Assembly (NCBI GenBank): GCA_963576785.1
Contig: OY756143.1
Location: forward strand, 2,852,001-2,916,000
Origin: Chlorophyllum brunneum
Taxonomy: Eukaryota > Basidiomycota > Agaricomycetes > Agaricales > Agaricaceae
Direction: 5' to 3'
DNA: 64,000 nucleotides
Shown here one piece after another: positions 44,870 through 57,029 of the stretch (its first letter is position 1; every line of letters begins with the position of its first letter). The notes below the pieces were generated by a model that was not told the origin of the DNA, made no database searches, and was given only the letters and a program-made list of their open reading frames with translations. Position numbers and translations under genes: made by a program.

Positions 44870-47800
44870 AGGGACCCAAACAAATCACCATGCTAGTAGA
44901 CTCTGGATGCACACACATGTGCATAGTACAAAAAGTAGTAGAAGAAGAACAAATCCCAACCAGACCCCTCAAAACCCTAATAAGAGCAATCAATGCCAAT
45001 GGAACCAAAAATAGGAAAGGGAAAATAACAGATACAGCACACCTGGTACTAAACAATGGAAAACACATGGAAGAGATTGAAGCAATGGTAATGCAACTAG
45101 AAAGTGCAGACCTATACCTTGGACATGACTGGCTAATCAAGCACAATCCGGAAATTGATTGGACAAACAATATAATATGCTTCACCAGATGTCCAAAAAA
45201 TTGCACCACATACCACAATGACATATACTTCAACGAAAGGATATACATGGTAAAGGAACACATGGAGGAAAAGAAAACCAACCAAACAAACCCAGAAGAC
45301 CTACCGACATATCTACAGCAATATACATACCTGTTCAACAAGAAGAACTTTGACAAACTGCTAGAACACACAATCTGGGACTATGAAATAAACCTGTCAG
45401 AAGACACACTGCCAGTACTACAATCCAAAGTCTACCCAATGACATTAATGGAGAAACAAGAACTGCAGAAATTTCTTGACAAGAATATTGCTTCAGGATG
45501 AATTTGACTATCACAATCCCCCTACGCCACCCCATGCTTTTTTATACCTAAGAAAGATGGAACCGAATAATTGGTACAAAACTATAAGAAGCTAAACAAA
45601 CACACAATCAAAGACAAGATACCACTTCCACTCATAAGCGAAGTTATCAACTGACTCAAGAATGCAAAAGTCTTCAACAAACTTGACATCATTTGAGGAT
45701 ACAACAATGTCAGGATAAGGGAAGGTAATAAATGGAAAGCAGTATTTGTAACAAACAATGGATTATTTGAGCCAACAGTCATATTTTTCGAAATGAGCAA
45801 CTCACCAGTGACATTCCAAAGGATGATGAACATGGTCTTCCGAGAGATGCTACACAAAGGAGTAGTTGTCAACTACATGGATAACTTTGTCATCCTAGAA
45901 ATAACACAACAGGAACTTGAAGACAGGACAAAGCAATTTCTCGACATTGCGGCAAAATACTAGCTATATTTCAAGAGGTCAAAGTGCTTATTTGACATGA
46001 AAGAGATACCAATATTGGGATTTGTGGTTGGACAAGGCAGTGTTAAAATGGAGGAGGAGAAGGTGAAAGTGGTGAAGGAATGGCCAATACCCAAATCCCT
46101 GAAAGATGTTGAAAAATTCCTAGGCTTCACAAACTTCTACCAACAATTCATACACAACTTCAGCAATATAGCAGCCCCTTTACATGAGTTGAAGAAGAAA
46201 GATACTCAATGGGTATGGACAGAATGACAGTAACAAGCCTTTGAAAAGATCAAGGAAAAAGTCACAAGTGAGCTGGTACTAGCAATGCCACAAGACAAGG
46301 GACAATACAGAGTAGAAGTAGATACATCAGGCTATGGAGTAGGAGCAGTACTATCACAGAAACAAAAAGAACACTGGCACCCAATTGCATTCCACTCAAG
46401 AATGATGACACCTACAGAACAAAACTATCAGATCTATAACAAAGAATTACTAGCTATCTGAGAAGCAATCAAAACCTGGAGACAATACCTACTCGATGCC
46501 AATGAACCATTTGAAATCTGGACCAATCACAAGAACCTAGAATACTTCTAAAAACCACAACAACTTACAGGACAATAAGCAAGGGGAGCTACAAGAATAC
46601 TATTATATACTGAAACACATATCTGGGAAGACCAACACAAAAGCTGATGTCTTATCAAGATTAACAAAAACTGATACCATCCGAGACAACACCAATATCA
46701 CCTTACTACCTGACCATTTATTCAATGACAATACAACTACTGCAATCCAACAAATCTGGGAGATCTCAGGAGAAGAAGATCTGAAACACCGACTGCAAAA
46801 GGAAACAAAAAGGGAAACACAGTGGCTAAAGGAAAAGGAGAGATGACCAAAGGAGATATAGGAAACAGATGGAATACTAATATTCAAAGAAAGAATATAT
46901 GTTCCACCCAACAGCCAAATATGACAAGAAATACTCTGACAACACCATGATGAAACAGACATAGGACACCCAGGACAACACCAAATGATCGAACTCCTTA
47001 AATGGAGTTATTGATGGCCTCAAATATGCAACAATGTCAAATGGTAGATCAAAGGATGTAAGACATGCCAATGAAACAAAATACTCCGAACAAGACTGAC
47101 AATACATCTCCACCCACTACTGACACCAGGGAAACCTTGGGAAGAGATATCAATTGACATGATAGGACTATTACCAGAGTCAGAGGGATATAATGTAATA
47201 CTTGTCATAGTTGATTGTTTTAGCAAAATGATTAGATTGTGTACAGTTAACACCACCTTAACATCTGAAGAGCTAGGAGATATCTACCAAGATGATATAT
47301 GGAAAACACGTAGAATACCCCACAGAATCATCAGTGACAGAGGTCCACAATTTGCATCAAAAATTTATGGCAGAACTGTGCCAAGCAACCAGTACCTAAC
47401 AAAACTTATCCACAGCATACCACCCACAAACCAATGGCCAAACAGAGTGTATCAACCAGGAGATCAAGACATACCTCAGAAATGTAATAAACCATGCACA
47501 GAACAACTGGAGAAAATGGTTAGCCATAGCAGAATTCCAATACAATGACAAAATCCATACCACCACTGGATATTTGCCATTTGAAATAGTTTATGGACAA
47601 TACTCCTGGAAAGGAGATATAATGAAGGTTACCAAAGCACCTGCAATCACGGAATGAATACAGGAGTTACAAAACATGTGACAAGAGGTGATCAAGATGT
47701 TACAACACAGCCAGACACAAATAGAGAAACATAATAGCACTAAACCAGAACATGAGTATAACCCAGGAGAACAAGTATGGCTCAAAGCAAGCAACACCAG

Positions 47801-48215
47801 GACAATGAGACTAACCAAGAAGTTAGATCACAAATACTATGAACTGTTCCAAATAAAGACAAAAATAAGCAAAACAAGCTACCAACTGGAATTACCTGAA
47901 ACATGGGCAATACACAATGTGTTTAACAGCAGACTCCTTTCCCCCTACCAGAAACCCAAGTTTGACAGCCAGCACACACCACCACCACCGCTGCCCAAGA
48001 TCATCAATGATAAAGAACAATATGAGATAGAAGAGATCCGAGGACACTGCATGAGAGGACAGCAAAATCAATTCCTAGTACACTGGAAGAGTTATACCTT
48101 TGAGGAAGACATATGGGAAAATGAGTCAGAATTGGAAAATGCTAAGGAGGCAGTTCAGGAATTTTTAGACAAGATTTCAAGGATGAAACCTATAAAAAGA
48201 GGGGGTAAAAAATGA
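44870..48215 (+). pseudogene. gypsy-7 pol
   Basis: Protease D-S-G-C-T-H near 44895, RT with Y-M-D-N (catalytic Asp lost) near 45880, RNase H, integrase, chromodomain near 48060-48140. Shares stops and frameshifts with gypsy-6 pol, so both derive from one already dead copy. Confidence 0.87.
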
Positions 48216-48321
48216 CAATTATGAACAACAAACCTCACATTACAAGAGACTACTATACCCAATGTACCTCATGCTGTATCTACTGTACTCTAGACTTTGC
48301 CAACTATCTCCACAACATACC

Positions 48322-49200
48322 ATGCATGCCAAATGCAAACCCACCCCTTTTCCAGCCAAAGACACAGAGTTCAAACAAGAGCTCAACAACCTCCTCAATG
48401 CCCAGTCTACCAAAGACCAGATTGAACACTATACCATCACAACCAAAGGACTCATGTATATTGCCCACACCATCAACAACCTCCAAATCCAAGCCAAAGC
48501 CCTGAGCTATATCCTACTCATCACCACCACCAAAGCCCTCCCAGCTACCATGTCAACTGGAAAACATGAACTCATGAAGGAACTATTGGACAAAGCAGCC
48601 ACCAATCTTAACATATTAGTACACTCCAATACAAAGAAATGCATCCAAAGTGCCTTAATCATGACAGGTGAAAGACTCAATTACCTCACTGACTCTAGCA
48701 ACAACCCTACCTAGAGACTTGCCCAAAGGCTAATGGATCTCAACTCATATACCCCCACTACCTTACCCGACAAACCACCCCACCACAAAGACAATGAACA
48801 GGAATGGTTAGACAAAGGAATGGAAGAAATTGAAAAATCAGTCCCAGACCAGCTAATGGAACCAGATATGCAAAACAAAGTAGACCACCTCCTTATACAA
48901 CTACCCAACATGGACCCACCATCCAAACCAATGGTATTTAACCCACTGCCATCTTATCTCACACTCAAGGATAGAGGACAATTTGAAGAAAACTACTAGG
49001 AGGAAATAGTTCACAATCTTGTCACTGCTGAGATTAATAACACTGCTACATTCTGAGGACATACCATAGCACTCTTTAGAGGAGAACAAGACCATGCCCC
49101 CTTCTGGATCAGGTGTCAACACAAGTAAGGAACTCCAATGATCAGCCCTACTAAATGCCAACTTGCCAATACCTTACACAAAGAACAAGATGACAAGTAG
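48322..49200 (+). pseudogene. gypsy-7 ORF3
   Basis: 879-bp frame, M-H-A-K-C-K to K-E-Q-D-D-K. Stops near 48714, 48999, 49056 and 49128. From 48843 on it resembles the gypsy-1 ORF3 rather than gypsy-6. Confidence 0.72.
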
Positions 49201-49243
49201 ACCACAATATTTCATGGGGTCATGAATGTAAAAAGGGAAGTAT

Positions 49244-49548
49244 TGTTATGAACTATAGATAGACACTATATTCCTATTATGTACCCATCATACTCATCAT
49301 TCTTATGTATCTGTTTCATCTCCTGTTTCATCCCTTATGGCTGTACTCTTTCTGACTCATTCTACTCATCTTCTATGACTCCTTTACTCCATTCTCTTAT
49401 TTTTAGTACTTACCACTAGTATATAAAGTGTAGTAATACTTGATGTATTCCTTACACTTTACCAATTGTATCATTCCTTTCTCTTCTCTCTACTTTCTTG
49501 TCTTTATCCAAAGACTTGCAACCTGAGTCCTAGACTCAGGTTGTAACA
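49244..49548 (+). repeat. 3' LTR of gypsy-7
   Basis: 305-bp family A LTR with TATATAAAG box, preceded by a purine tract at 49231-49243. Confidence 0.9.
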
Positions 49549-50150
49549 TCAAGAGTAGAGGAGATGTCTGTTGATAAGATGCCATCTACATTACAGATCC
49601 AAGTGAGTGAAGCAAAAGCCTGACTAGCATATGAGGTTACATTGGACTGGCAAGAGGTCCAGTTGAATGGTCTATGCTGACCACTGAACTGGACAGTACA
49701 TGGGATAGAAGTAGTGGGGATCAAGGAAGGGATAAAAGACTCAGTTGATGATGTGGTAGAGAGAAGAGATAGTGCTTCAGAAGTACTGGACTCTATTCCA
49801 GCTTCAATATCTGCCTCCAATCCTGATAGTCTGGTAGTAGATCCTATGAAGGAGGCTCCTCTGGCTCTTTTCTACTTATACTTCAGTTGTAATCTGGATT
49901 TGTCACTGGGGCCAGTGGCAGTCCCATAAAAGGACTCAGAGATAATCTTCTTGTCCCAGGGTGGATTGGGGGTACTGATGTTTCTAGACATAGTGTAGCT
50001 AATCTCTTGTCCACATCAAGTACTTATCCAAAAGAAAAAGGTGGTAGTAAGAGATCAAGAAAGGGTGCTGGTATTACTTCTAGAGTAGAAGTGATTCCAA
50101 GGTGGTCTAGGATGGCTCTTTTGGAAGTTACTCTAGCAAGTAAAGTAGTT

Positions 50151-50221
50151 AGTAGTGGAGGCATAGGAAGTATCTAGTAGTGGAGGCATAGGAAGCTAGT
50201 TAGTAGTGGAGGTATAGAAAG
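50151..50221. repeat. Three copies of a 20-bp tandem unit
   Basis: AGTAGTGGAGGCATAGGAAG at 50151, 50176 and 50202 (the last with two changes), spaced by 5-6 bases, inside the copia-2 internal region. Confidence 0.85.
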
Positions 50222-50269
50222 CTTGTTGGTTAGACATTGAAGGTCTGGAGTCTTCACATCTTGTTTACT

Positions 50270-51014
50270 CTACATTTATAGCCTATTGGACTACCTCCCA
50301 AAACAAATCAACAATACCTTGATTATTTGCCAGGGTTATTTGAGTGACTGCATTCTAATCAGATGGTAAGATATTCAAGGTAATCATTGTACTAAGAATT
50401 TCTGGCAATTTTACTTTAGCTGTTTCTAATTGAGAATCCATTGTTCTTAACTCAGCTAGATCCATTGCTAGATTTTGATTCCCTAAGATATACTTTTGTG
50501 ACATTCTCTGCAGAATTGAATATACTCCAGTAGGAAAAGGTGTTCCAAATCAGATTTTCAAATCTATCCATAGAAAATGAGGATCATTATGTCCATAAAG
50601 TAACAAGAAGTCAGGTAATGTACCATTAATAACAGCCAATGCCTATCTTCATAATTGATCCCTTTTCCTATCTTTATCTGTCAAGACTGATAGATTTTTA
50701 GGGAAGAGATCTTGGTCAATTACAGACTATGCTGACTGGTTTGTACCAGTGACAGTAATGAGAGTTAAGGTATCCTGAAGTTTCCTAGACCAGAATACAT
50801 AGTTTTTAGGCCTATTGAGCTTAGGTAATCCAGAGATGATATTATTGGTAGGTATAATATCTTTATCAAGAGAATTTCTTTCTAGAAGAAAATTTACTTA
50901 TCAGCAATAATCAAAGACAGGAATAACTCTGTCAGGCAAAGCCCTATTATCCTATCTCAGTTAGAGGAGATAATAATGGTTTAACTATTGGTAAGACTAC
51001 TGGGGCTCATAATC
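50270..51014 (-). pseudogene. copia-2 gag
   Basis: Minus-strand reading shows the copia gag start (L-N-R-P-K-N-Y-V-F-W, near 50800) and helical capsid-like blocks (L-A-M-D-L-A-E-L-R-T near 50450) with several stops. Below 50270 the reading becomes fragmentary; the stretch near 49550-49820 may be the protease region. Confidence 0.65.
51000..51014 (-). promoter_or_regulatory. copia-2 primer binding site (half initiator tRNA type)
   Basis: Directly inside the LTR the minus strand reads GATTATGAGCCCCAG. It matches, with one transition and slippage in the C run, the complement of the initiator tRNA-Met anticodon arm used by Drosophila copia. Confidence 0.45.
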
Positions 51015-51586
51015 TATTGAGGAAATAACCATAATAAGTTGCTAGGACAACAGCAGTAAATGCAGTGAAAGAGAATATAGGGTCTACTCACTGAGAAAGT
51101 ATACTTCTATTTGATACCTATAGAAGGGTAATTTGGTTAGAGAAATGTTATTAATGAAATGGTTTATTTCGGTGGTAGTAAGTTCAAAGTCAAGTAAATC
51201 AAGGTTGAGGTTGTACTAGAAGAGATAGGTAATGATGAAGAAGTTGTTTGATTGAACAAGATATAGAACATATCTGCTACATAGGATTTATATACATTTA
51301 GGAGAGCATAGACAAGTCATACTACATATAAAGTCATATAAACACATATTATGTCGGGGATATATGAAACATTCTATCTGACTCTTACTAAGTACTATAG
51401 AACATGTATACAAGTTATTAGAACTATATAGAATAATCTATTAAGTACCCATTATCATTACTAGTTACAATTGACTCAGTATAACATTCATTATATATAG
51501 AGCAACTTATAGGAAGTTTTAGTTCAGTCTATTATTATTATAATGACTTTATAACCTATTCATAGAATATGACTGAAACTTTAACA
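51015..51586 (-). repeat. 5' LTR of copia-2
   Basis: 572 bp; minus strand TGTTAAAG...CCTCAATA. Alignable by eye along its length with 18933-19502. Confidence 0.82.
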
Positions 51587-52380
51587 GATTATTGTACTTC
51601 TTTTGCATTACCCAAATCAACTAAAGTAAGCACTCTTGGATACATAGGTGAGAGTAACTATCTCTGTGTGTAAACAGAGAAGGATTGATTCTACTTAATG
51701 TTATAGTAATCCCAGCCCAGTTCTAAGCTAGGACAGTACATATTGACAAATAAACCTGTAAATCATACCAAAGGAGGATTCTTTCTTAGTCCCAACTCTA
51801 ATATTGGTATACACTGAAGTTGTTACTCTGAATAAGTCTATAGTACAAACAAACAAGTTATTAAACTCAGAGAGTGATAAGAAGAGCTTAGTAGTTAAGG
51901 TTCTTATGTTCACAGTATTAATTAGATAAAGGCTTGTATTGAGTCTCCACCTTACCAAGTAGAAACAATGTTTTTATATGGTAGTATTGACTGGTTTATA
52001 TACTATAACCAGTATTTACTTTATATAAACAATAAGAAGTATTTGTATCCTAATTATAGTTAAGAAGTTCTATCAAGAACTTCTGCCAAAACTCTAATTA
52101 GACTTCTTAAGGCACTGAGACTGATTTGAGAGAAGTTAAGAAGCTTTTTTCACTATTTAAAAAATAGAAAAACTTCTATCTAAAGTTAGAATAGAAGTTT
52201 TGGAAATGACATGGAACAAAGTTCTAATAATAGTTCAACTATTGTTAAAGAGCATGAAACAGATAAAGAAAATGAAAAGATAAAAGAAATTCATAACTTG
52301 AAACAAATGTAAGATGTATATAACATATAGATTGTTATCAGAAATATCAGAAAGTGGGAAGATCAGCATAAGCTTGCACC
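51587..52380. other. AT-rich spacer, probable old transposon remnant
   Basis: Very AT rich, with short inverted AAGAAGTTCT-type repeats near 52060-52200. A short plus-strand open piece from 52211 is Lys/Glu rich. No domain. Composition changes sharply to host-like near 52380. Confidence 0.4.
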
Positions 52381-52696
52381 TCTAATACTCCTCTGCTGGT
52401 TTTTTGAGTATTCTTGCGAGGGCATCCAACCTTTGCCCCAGGTTTGTTCTTGGTACCTTTTGGCCCATACTTTTGGGTGTTTGCCATGACAGGATGGATT
52501 TAGTTGCATTGGCACTTGCAAAAGAAAGTTGTTGTGCTGGTTGTTGTTTATGCACCAGTAACCTCGGGTACAAAACCGGTCCGTTAGGTTAGGTTTTCAA
52601 ACTCCGTTAGGTCCTGAGACCCGCAGACCTGTACAGTAAGTAATTTAACTACTGCCGGAAGTCCAGAAGAAGTTCAAGTGACATGCGACATGTCAC

Positions 52697-53760
52697 ATGT
52701 TTCGTCCGAAGTCACCCCGTGGGAGATCTGAGGATCATCAGATATACTCGCTTGGCTTGTTCCTCGACGTTCCCTTCCTCCTCATCAACTCCAGCATCGC
52801 TCCCTCTCATCTCGCAATGTTGCTCCAATCCGTGCTCGACGAATTCCTTGTTATTCCACCAGACACAACCGAAGACAATGAATGGAATGGCGCCTGGAAC
52901 GTGCTTTTGACCAAGTACTTCCCCATCGACGACGGTTGGGTTGTAAAACCTCAGGTAGGGACAATCATACCCACGAGTTCGGAGGAGAGGCAGACACTTA
53001 CCCCTATCAGGCTCGACCACCCTTAAGAACCAGAGAGGCGGTCGATTTTGGTATCGTCTTCAAGGTTGAGCGTCAGAGAATACCCGTGATGTTCGTGGAG
53101 ATTAATCCACTCCCAGCTATTGAGTCACTTTCGGCTCGGACCGAGGCTGACTCACAAATGCGTCAACGGTTCACCGATTTCTACGACGCCAGCCCGACGA
53201 TTTTCACTGGTATCAGCGCATTCGGGCACATAGTATGCAAGTATGAGCTCGACAAGGACAATGATAACGAGATCACACCCCGGGGGGTACCAAACTCTAC
53301 AAACTATATTATTAATATCGCGCCCAGGGTGCGTTGGGATCTGGACTTAACGACCTCTGAAGGGGCTGCTCGGATCCTTAAAATCTTTGAGGAAGTCAAA
53401 AATGTGATGCTCAGTGAAGGTGCGTGTAACCGTCTGTAATTTTTGTAGCTCTCATCTAAGACTTCTGTTAGGTTGACCCGCAAGTGCAGTCGGCGAAGGA
53501 ATGGGTATGTGTTCACACCCATGGCATGTAACGACACTTACGCAACTTCATAGGTGGACAACTACATCCTCAACAGCAGCCGGAAGAGTGGCAGGAAAAC
53601 GGAGCAAAGCGTGCTCCGTCTCTGGAAGGTGAGCTGACCACCGGGATTCCCCTTCACGCTAGGTCCTTACTCCCTCATGCAGCGGTGGGTGATCGAAGAA
53701 ACGTTCGGGTCATACATAAAGGAGGCTTCAGTTGTTCGTAGGATTGGCGCGAAATCATAA
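52697..53760 (+). CDS. Fungal protein of unknown function, PD-(D/E)XK-like signature
   Basis: Five exons (52697-52954, 53011-53403, 53472-53504, 53554-53628, 53683-53760) join in phase to 278 aa; introns 56, 68, 49 and 54 bp. The exon 2/3 junction uses a weak GTGATG donor and is least certain. The core reads E-A-V-D-F-G-I-V-F, then V-M-F-V-E-I-N-P, then A-D-S-Q-M-R-Q-R-F. From memory, a large Agaricomycete family has E-I-K-P at this place, giving the D ... E-x-K pattern of PD-(D/E)XK nucleases. Here Lys is Asn. No signal peptide. Role unknown. Confidence 0.65.
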
Positions 53761-54288
53761 TCTGGTGCCAAAAGCGTGGATTAATTTGAGGCGTTCAACG
53801 ATGTTTGGCTCGCGTTTGACAATTCTGCCAGCTAATGCTCGTTCGAGTAGAATCGTAAATTAGAGTGATGATACTGAGGAGTACCCGAAATTTCAAAGCA
53901 CGCCCTCTTGTCTCTCCTCCGTGCCAACCTCCGTCAGGTAATGAAAAATAGTGTGAAACAAAGACAGAGTTCACCTAGCTGGCAACTCACACGGACGCAT
54001 ATAGACTATCGAGGATGTAGACGAAGGCACACTGGCCATCCTCTCCTTTCTCGTCATCCTTGCAAAGCTGCTGGTAGCCATGTCCAAGAGCTCCCCATCG
54101 ATGATCGGCAAAGGCTACCGCGATGTTGTGCCTGAAGAGATGGGGGTGAGATGAGCGGAAGAGCTGTCTGTCTATATGTCGTACTAAGCTACATCATAAC
54201 GAAATACCATATGTAAGTGCCAGTAACATCGAGCCCAAACAGTCGGCAACGAGCTAACGGCAATGATGTGGATGGGCATCTTATGAAA
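53761..54288. other. Spacer with a decayed exon-like piece
   Basis: Near 54000-54145 a plus-strand frame reads V-D-E-G-T-L-A-I-L-S-F-L-V-I-L-A-K-L and ends in a stop. It may be the last exon of a lost gene. Nothing else recognisable. Confidence 0.35.
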
Positions 54289-54663
54289 GTCTACGAGTGG
54301 TACTCAAACTCATGGCTATTTTGTGTGACTATTTCCGTCGGTCGGAAACTCACATAATAATGTCATGATTCGGTTATCGTTCACCAGTCGAGGGAGCGGT
54401 AAAAGCCTGATTATTCCCCGTGTAACAAAGTCAACGCCAAGGAAAATCGCTGGTTGACGTGATATACCCAACGACGTCCCACGCTACTACGCACCTGGCG
54501 GAATCAGGTGGCTCCAGCGAGCAAGCTCAACGCCAGCCTAAATTCTAACCAGCCAAAGCTCCACGGCGATCTGAGGCGCTTTGCCACTCCCACTGGAACG
54601 TCATCGCAACGCGTGCTGCACTCGCATCTCACCCCCACATATAATTGCTGGAGCATTACTCTG
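54289..54663 (+). promoter_or_regulatory. F-box gene upstream region, conserved in a second copy
   Basis: Similar over its length to 28000-28506, including an identical block CGCTGGTTGACGTGATATAC and a CATATAATTGCTGGAGCA TATA-like segment just before the ATG. This is the only conserved non-coding block between two host loci here. Confidence 0.55.
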
Positions 54664-56460
54664 ATGGCTGAGCTTTTAGGTGGCCCAGGCCCGATTCCAT
54701 CGATGTCGCACGTTAATTCTACGAGAGGTGCCGTGTATTGGTTTCATGACCACATTCCCTGAAAACACTGACCAGCAACATTCATAACAGTCGTCGTGAG
54801 CATAAAACCACTTGAACTCCCTGTCGATGACAAACGCGCGGCCCGTCAAATACTTGATGAAGATATTGATCAAGTCAAGATCGTACTTCAATCCATGTTG
54901 AGAAGGCGGAACGAATTGGCATCTATATCTATTCTCCCGCCCGAGATCCTCGCAAAAATCTTCATATTCGCTCGCGATGCCAACTACTACTCCTGTAGTT
55001 TCAGATTTCGGTGGATTCGTGTAATCGGACACATTTGCCACCACTGGAGAGAGGTGGCTCTAAGCTGTCCAACTTTGTGGTCCACTCCTATATTTACTAA
55101 CCCGGAGCTCGCTCAGGAGATGATACGGCGCTCAGGAATGGCACTACTCACCATCAAATCGACGACCGATCGTGACGCCGTAAATCAACTTGAAAATGCC
55201 ATGGCACAGTTATTTCGTGTCCAGTTTCTCTACCTCATATTTGGGAGTCGCAAGCTCCAACACATCCTCGATGCATTTTCGCAGCCAGCTCCGCACCTCG
55301 AACGAGTGATCCTGAAGGGCTCGCATATTCCTCACTTCCTTCCCGAGGATGCCTTCGTCGATGCGCCTCGCCTGCGGATTATCCAGCTGGATAATATCCA
55401 CTTTTCTTGGGAGTCCGCAATCTTCAAACACAACCTAACCACCCTCAAACTCAAGAATAGTCCCATAGCCGCCCTTGGTGCCTCGACAATTGGCCAAATG
55501 CTCGAAGCCCTTGCCCATATGCCCGACCTCCATACTCTCGAATTGATCAACTCAATCCCCTCACATACTACAGTAAACGGGAGTGAACTAAATTTGGAAT
55601 TTGGTGCCCTTCGATTTTTGATAATAGACGCGAAGGCTCCAGACTGCATCCAATTCTTGCGTTGCATTAAATATCCTCCCCACGCAGCAATCGGTCTTTG
55701 GTGCCTGGTTACCAGGGCCGAAGACTATATCGACATTTTTGCTCTGGCTGGTGAGGGTTTACAGTGCCCTGCAACGACTTGCAGAGTCTTCCGATCGGCA
55801 AAATTTTCGTTGAGCTGCTCTGGTAAATCGGATATCCTCCTTTTCCATAGACCAGATACCATCATGCAATCAAACCCATTGCCCACCGTCCGCATCCATT
55901 TTCGCACCCCCGGGCTTGCGAGCGTGCCGTACGACCGCATTTTCAGGGCATTGTGCAATGCTTCTGATCTTTCCGACCTTGAATCCCTGGAGCTAGACTG
56001 GTATTTTGATTCCAAGCAGGCTTCGCGGTCGATCCGAGAGGGCCTAGGGAAGCTGGCAAAGCTCAACTACATTCGTGTCAGCCAATGCACTTCTGCGCTA
56101 TGCTCGGCTATTAAAGAGAGTCGAAAAGGCCAACGACGTGTCCCGGTTGGCAAGCCGGGAGAAGGAAGCACCCAATCGTCTCTACAGACAAAATCGCGAC
56201 GCGGAGTCATGGTCTTCCCTGCTCTCAAAACCCTCGTCTTTCAAGGTGCAGACTTTGACGAAGACGGCATGGATAACCTTTTTGACGTGGTGGAGGAACG
56301 AGTGTGGAACGCTCCTATTGACAACATTCATCTGGAGAAATGTCGAGGAGTGCGAACTGAGCACAAGTGGGAGTTGGCAGTTCACGCGATCGAATTATTA
56401 GTTGATGGACAAACTGTTGAATTGTCGGATTTAGACTCAGACTCAGACGTGGATTCATGA
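54664..56460 (+). CDS. F-box protein with LRR-like C-terminal region
   Basis: Exon 1 54664-54727, intron 54728-54790 (63 bp, CTGAC branch site), exon 2 54791-56460; 577 aa. The start is chosen because no ATG lies in frame between the upstream stop and the F-box, and because exon 1 and the intron are conserved in length in the copy at 28507. The F-box (residues about 65-115) reads I-L-P-P-E-I-L-A-K-I-F and H-W-R-E-V-A-L-S-C-P-T-L-W. The rest has irregular Leu-rich repeats (L-T-T-L-K-L-K, L-H-T-L-E-L-I). The C-terminus is an Asp/Ser tail. By family, an SCF ubiquitin-ligase substrate adaptor binding Skp1; substrate unknown. Confidence 0.85.
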
Positions 56461-57029
56461 GGATGGCCGGCCACGAAGGTTTCTCCAATCTCTTCGATAT
56501 TAGTTTCTGTCCGAGACAAGTTAGCGATCTATAATCCATAATGCTTTCGAATGTCATTCGCATTGGAGCGAACCTCTTGCACAGAAGCTTTGGAACGAAA
56601 TTGGGTAACGACGTGGGCTGCAAGATAGGTTGGTGTCCATTTTCGTTCTCCCGTCTTAACGAAATATCCGGCTTAGTTCCGGACCCACGTCTATTGCGAA
56701 ATCTGGTGTGTACGGAGCCATGAATAGTGGTCCCCTGCTCCAACATCCGGCTGACGATGCGTCGGAGAAGCCTTATCTTGTAGCGAAGTGTACATTTGTG
56801 ACCGTGCTCCGTCAAGGCCAATACGAACCATCTGTACCACATCCAGGGTTTGGGTATCTCCCATGGGTCACACTGTAGGGAACAAAGCAAGAGCCCCCAT
56901 GGACCATTGCACTGACCGAACTTCGGAAATTGAACGGATAACCTGCTGCGAGATAAGAATTCATATTTTGGTTATTGTTCACAATCAAAGGAAACGTTCA
57001 GATAACTAATATATGACAGGCTCTGACAT
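56461..57029. other. Intergenic, left edge of the tandem duplication
   Basis: No gene. From about 56843 (AGGGTTTGGGTATCTCC) the sequence matches 58981 onward, the flank of the second copy. Confidence 0.6.

Larger units (their letters stand above)
44868..49548 (+). mobile_element. gypsy-7: 5'-truncated family A copy, plus strand
   Basis: Begins inside pol at the protease (44868), lacks gag and 5' LTR, and continues through pol, ORF3 and the 3' LTR (49244-49548). The 5' edge is a direct junction with an inverted LTR. The 3' edge cuts copia-2. No matching target duplication was found. Confidence 0.88.
49549..51586 (-). mobile_element. copia-2: 5' end of a Ty1/copia element
   Basis: Minus-strand element with 5' LTR (51586-51015), a half-tRNA-like primer site and gag, cut at 49549 by gypsy-7. 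The LTR is a diverged relative of the copia-1 LTR. Confidence 0.82.

Noticed and set aside
44853..45371. Cys/Ser-rich antisense frame repeated in gypsy copies (also 40924-41505 and 31056-31514)
   Set aside because: Mirror of the protease-RT frame; its repetition only reflects the repeat copies.
49536..49929. Ser/Thr-rich frames at the copia-2 left edge as a host gene
   Set aside because: They continue the copia-2 internal region and start within the gypsy-7 LTR end, so they cannot be an independent gene.
54508..54663. Upstream extension of F-box exon 1 in the same frame
   Set aside because: The frame is open in both copies but the region holds the TATA-like segment and matches as non-coding sequence with indels upstream; the ATG at 54664 is the conserved one.
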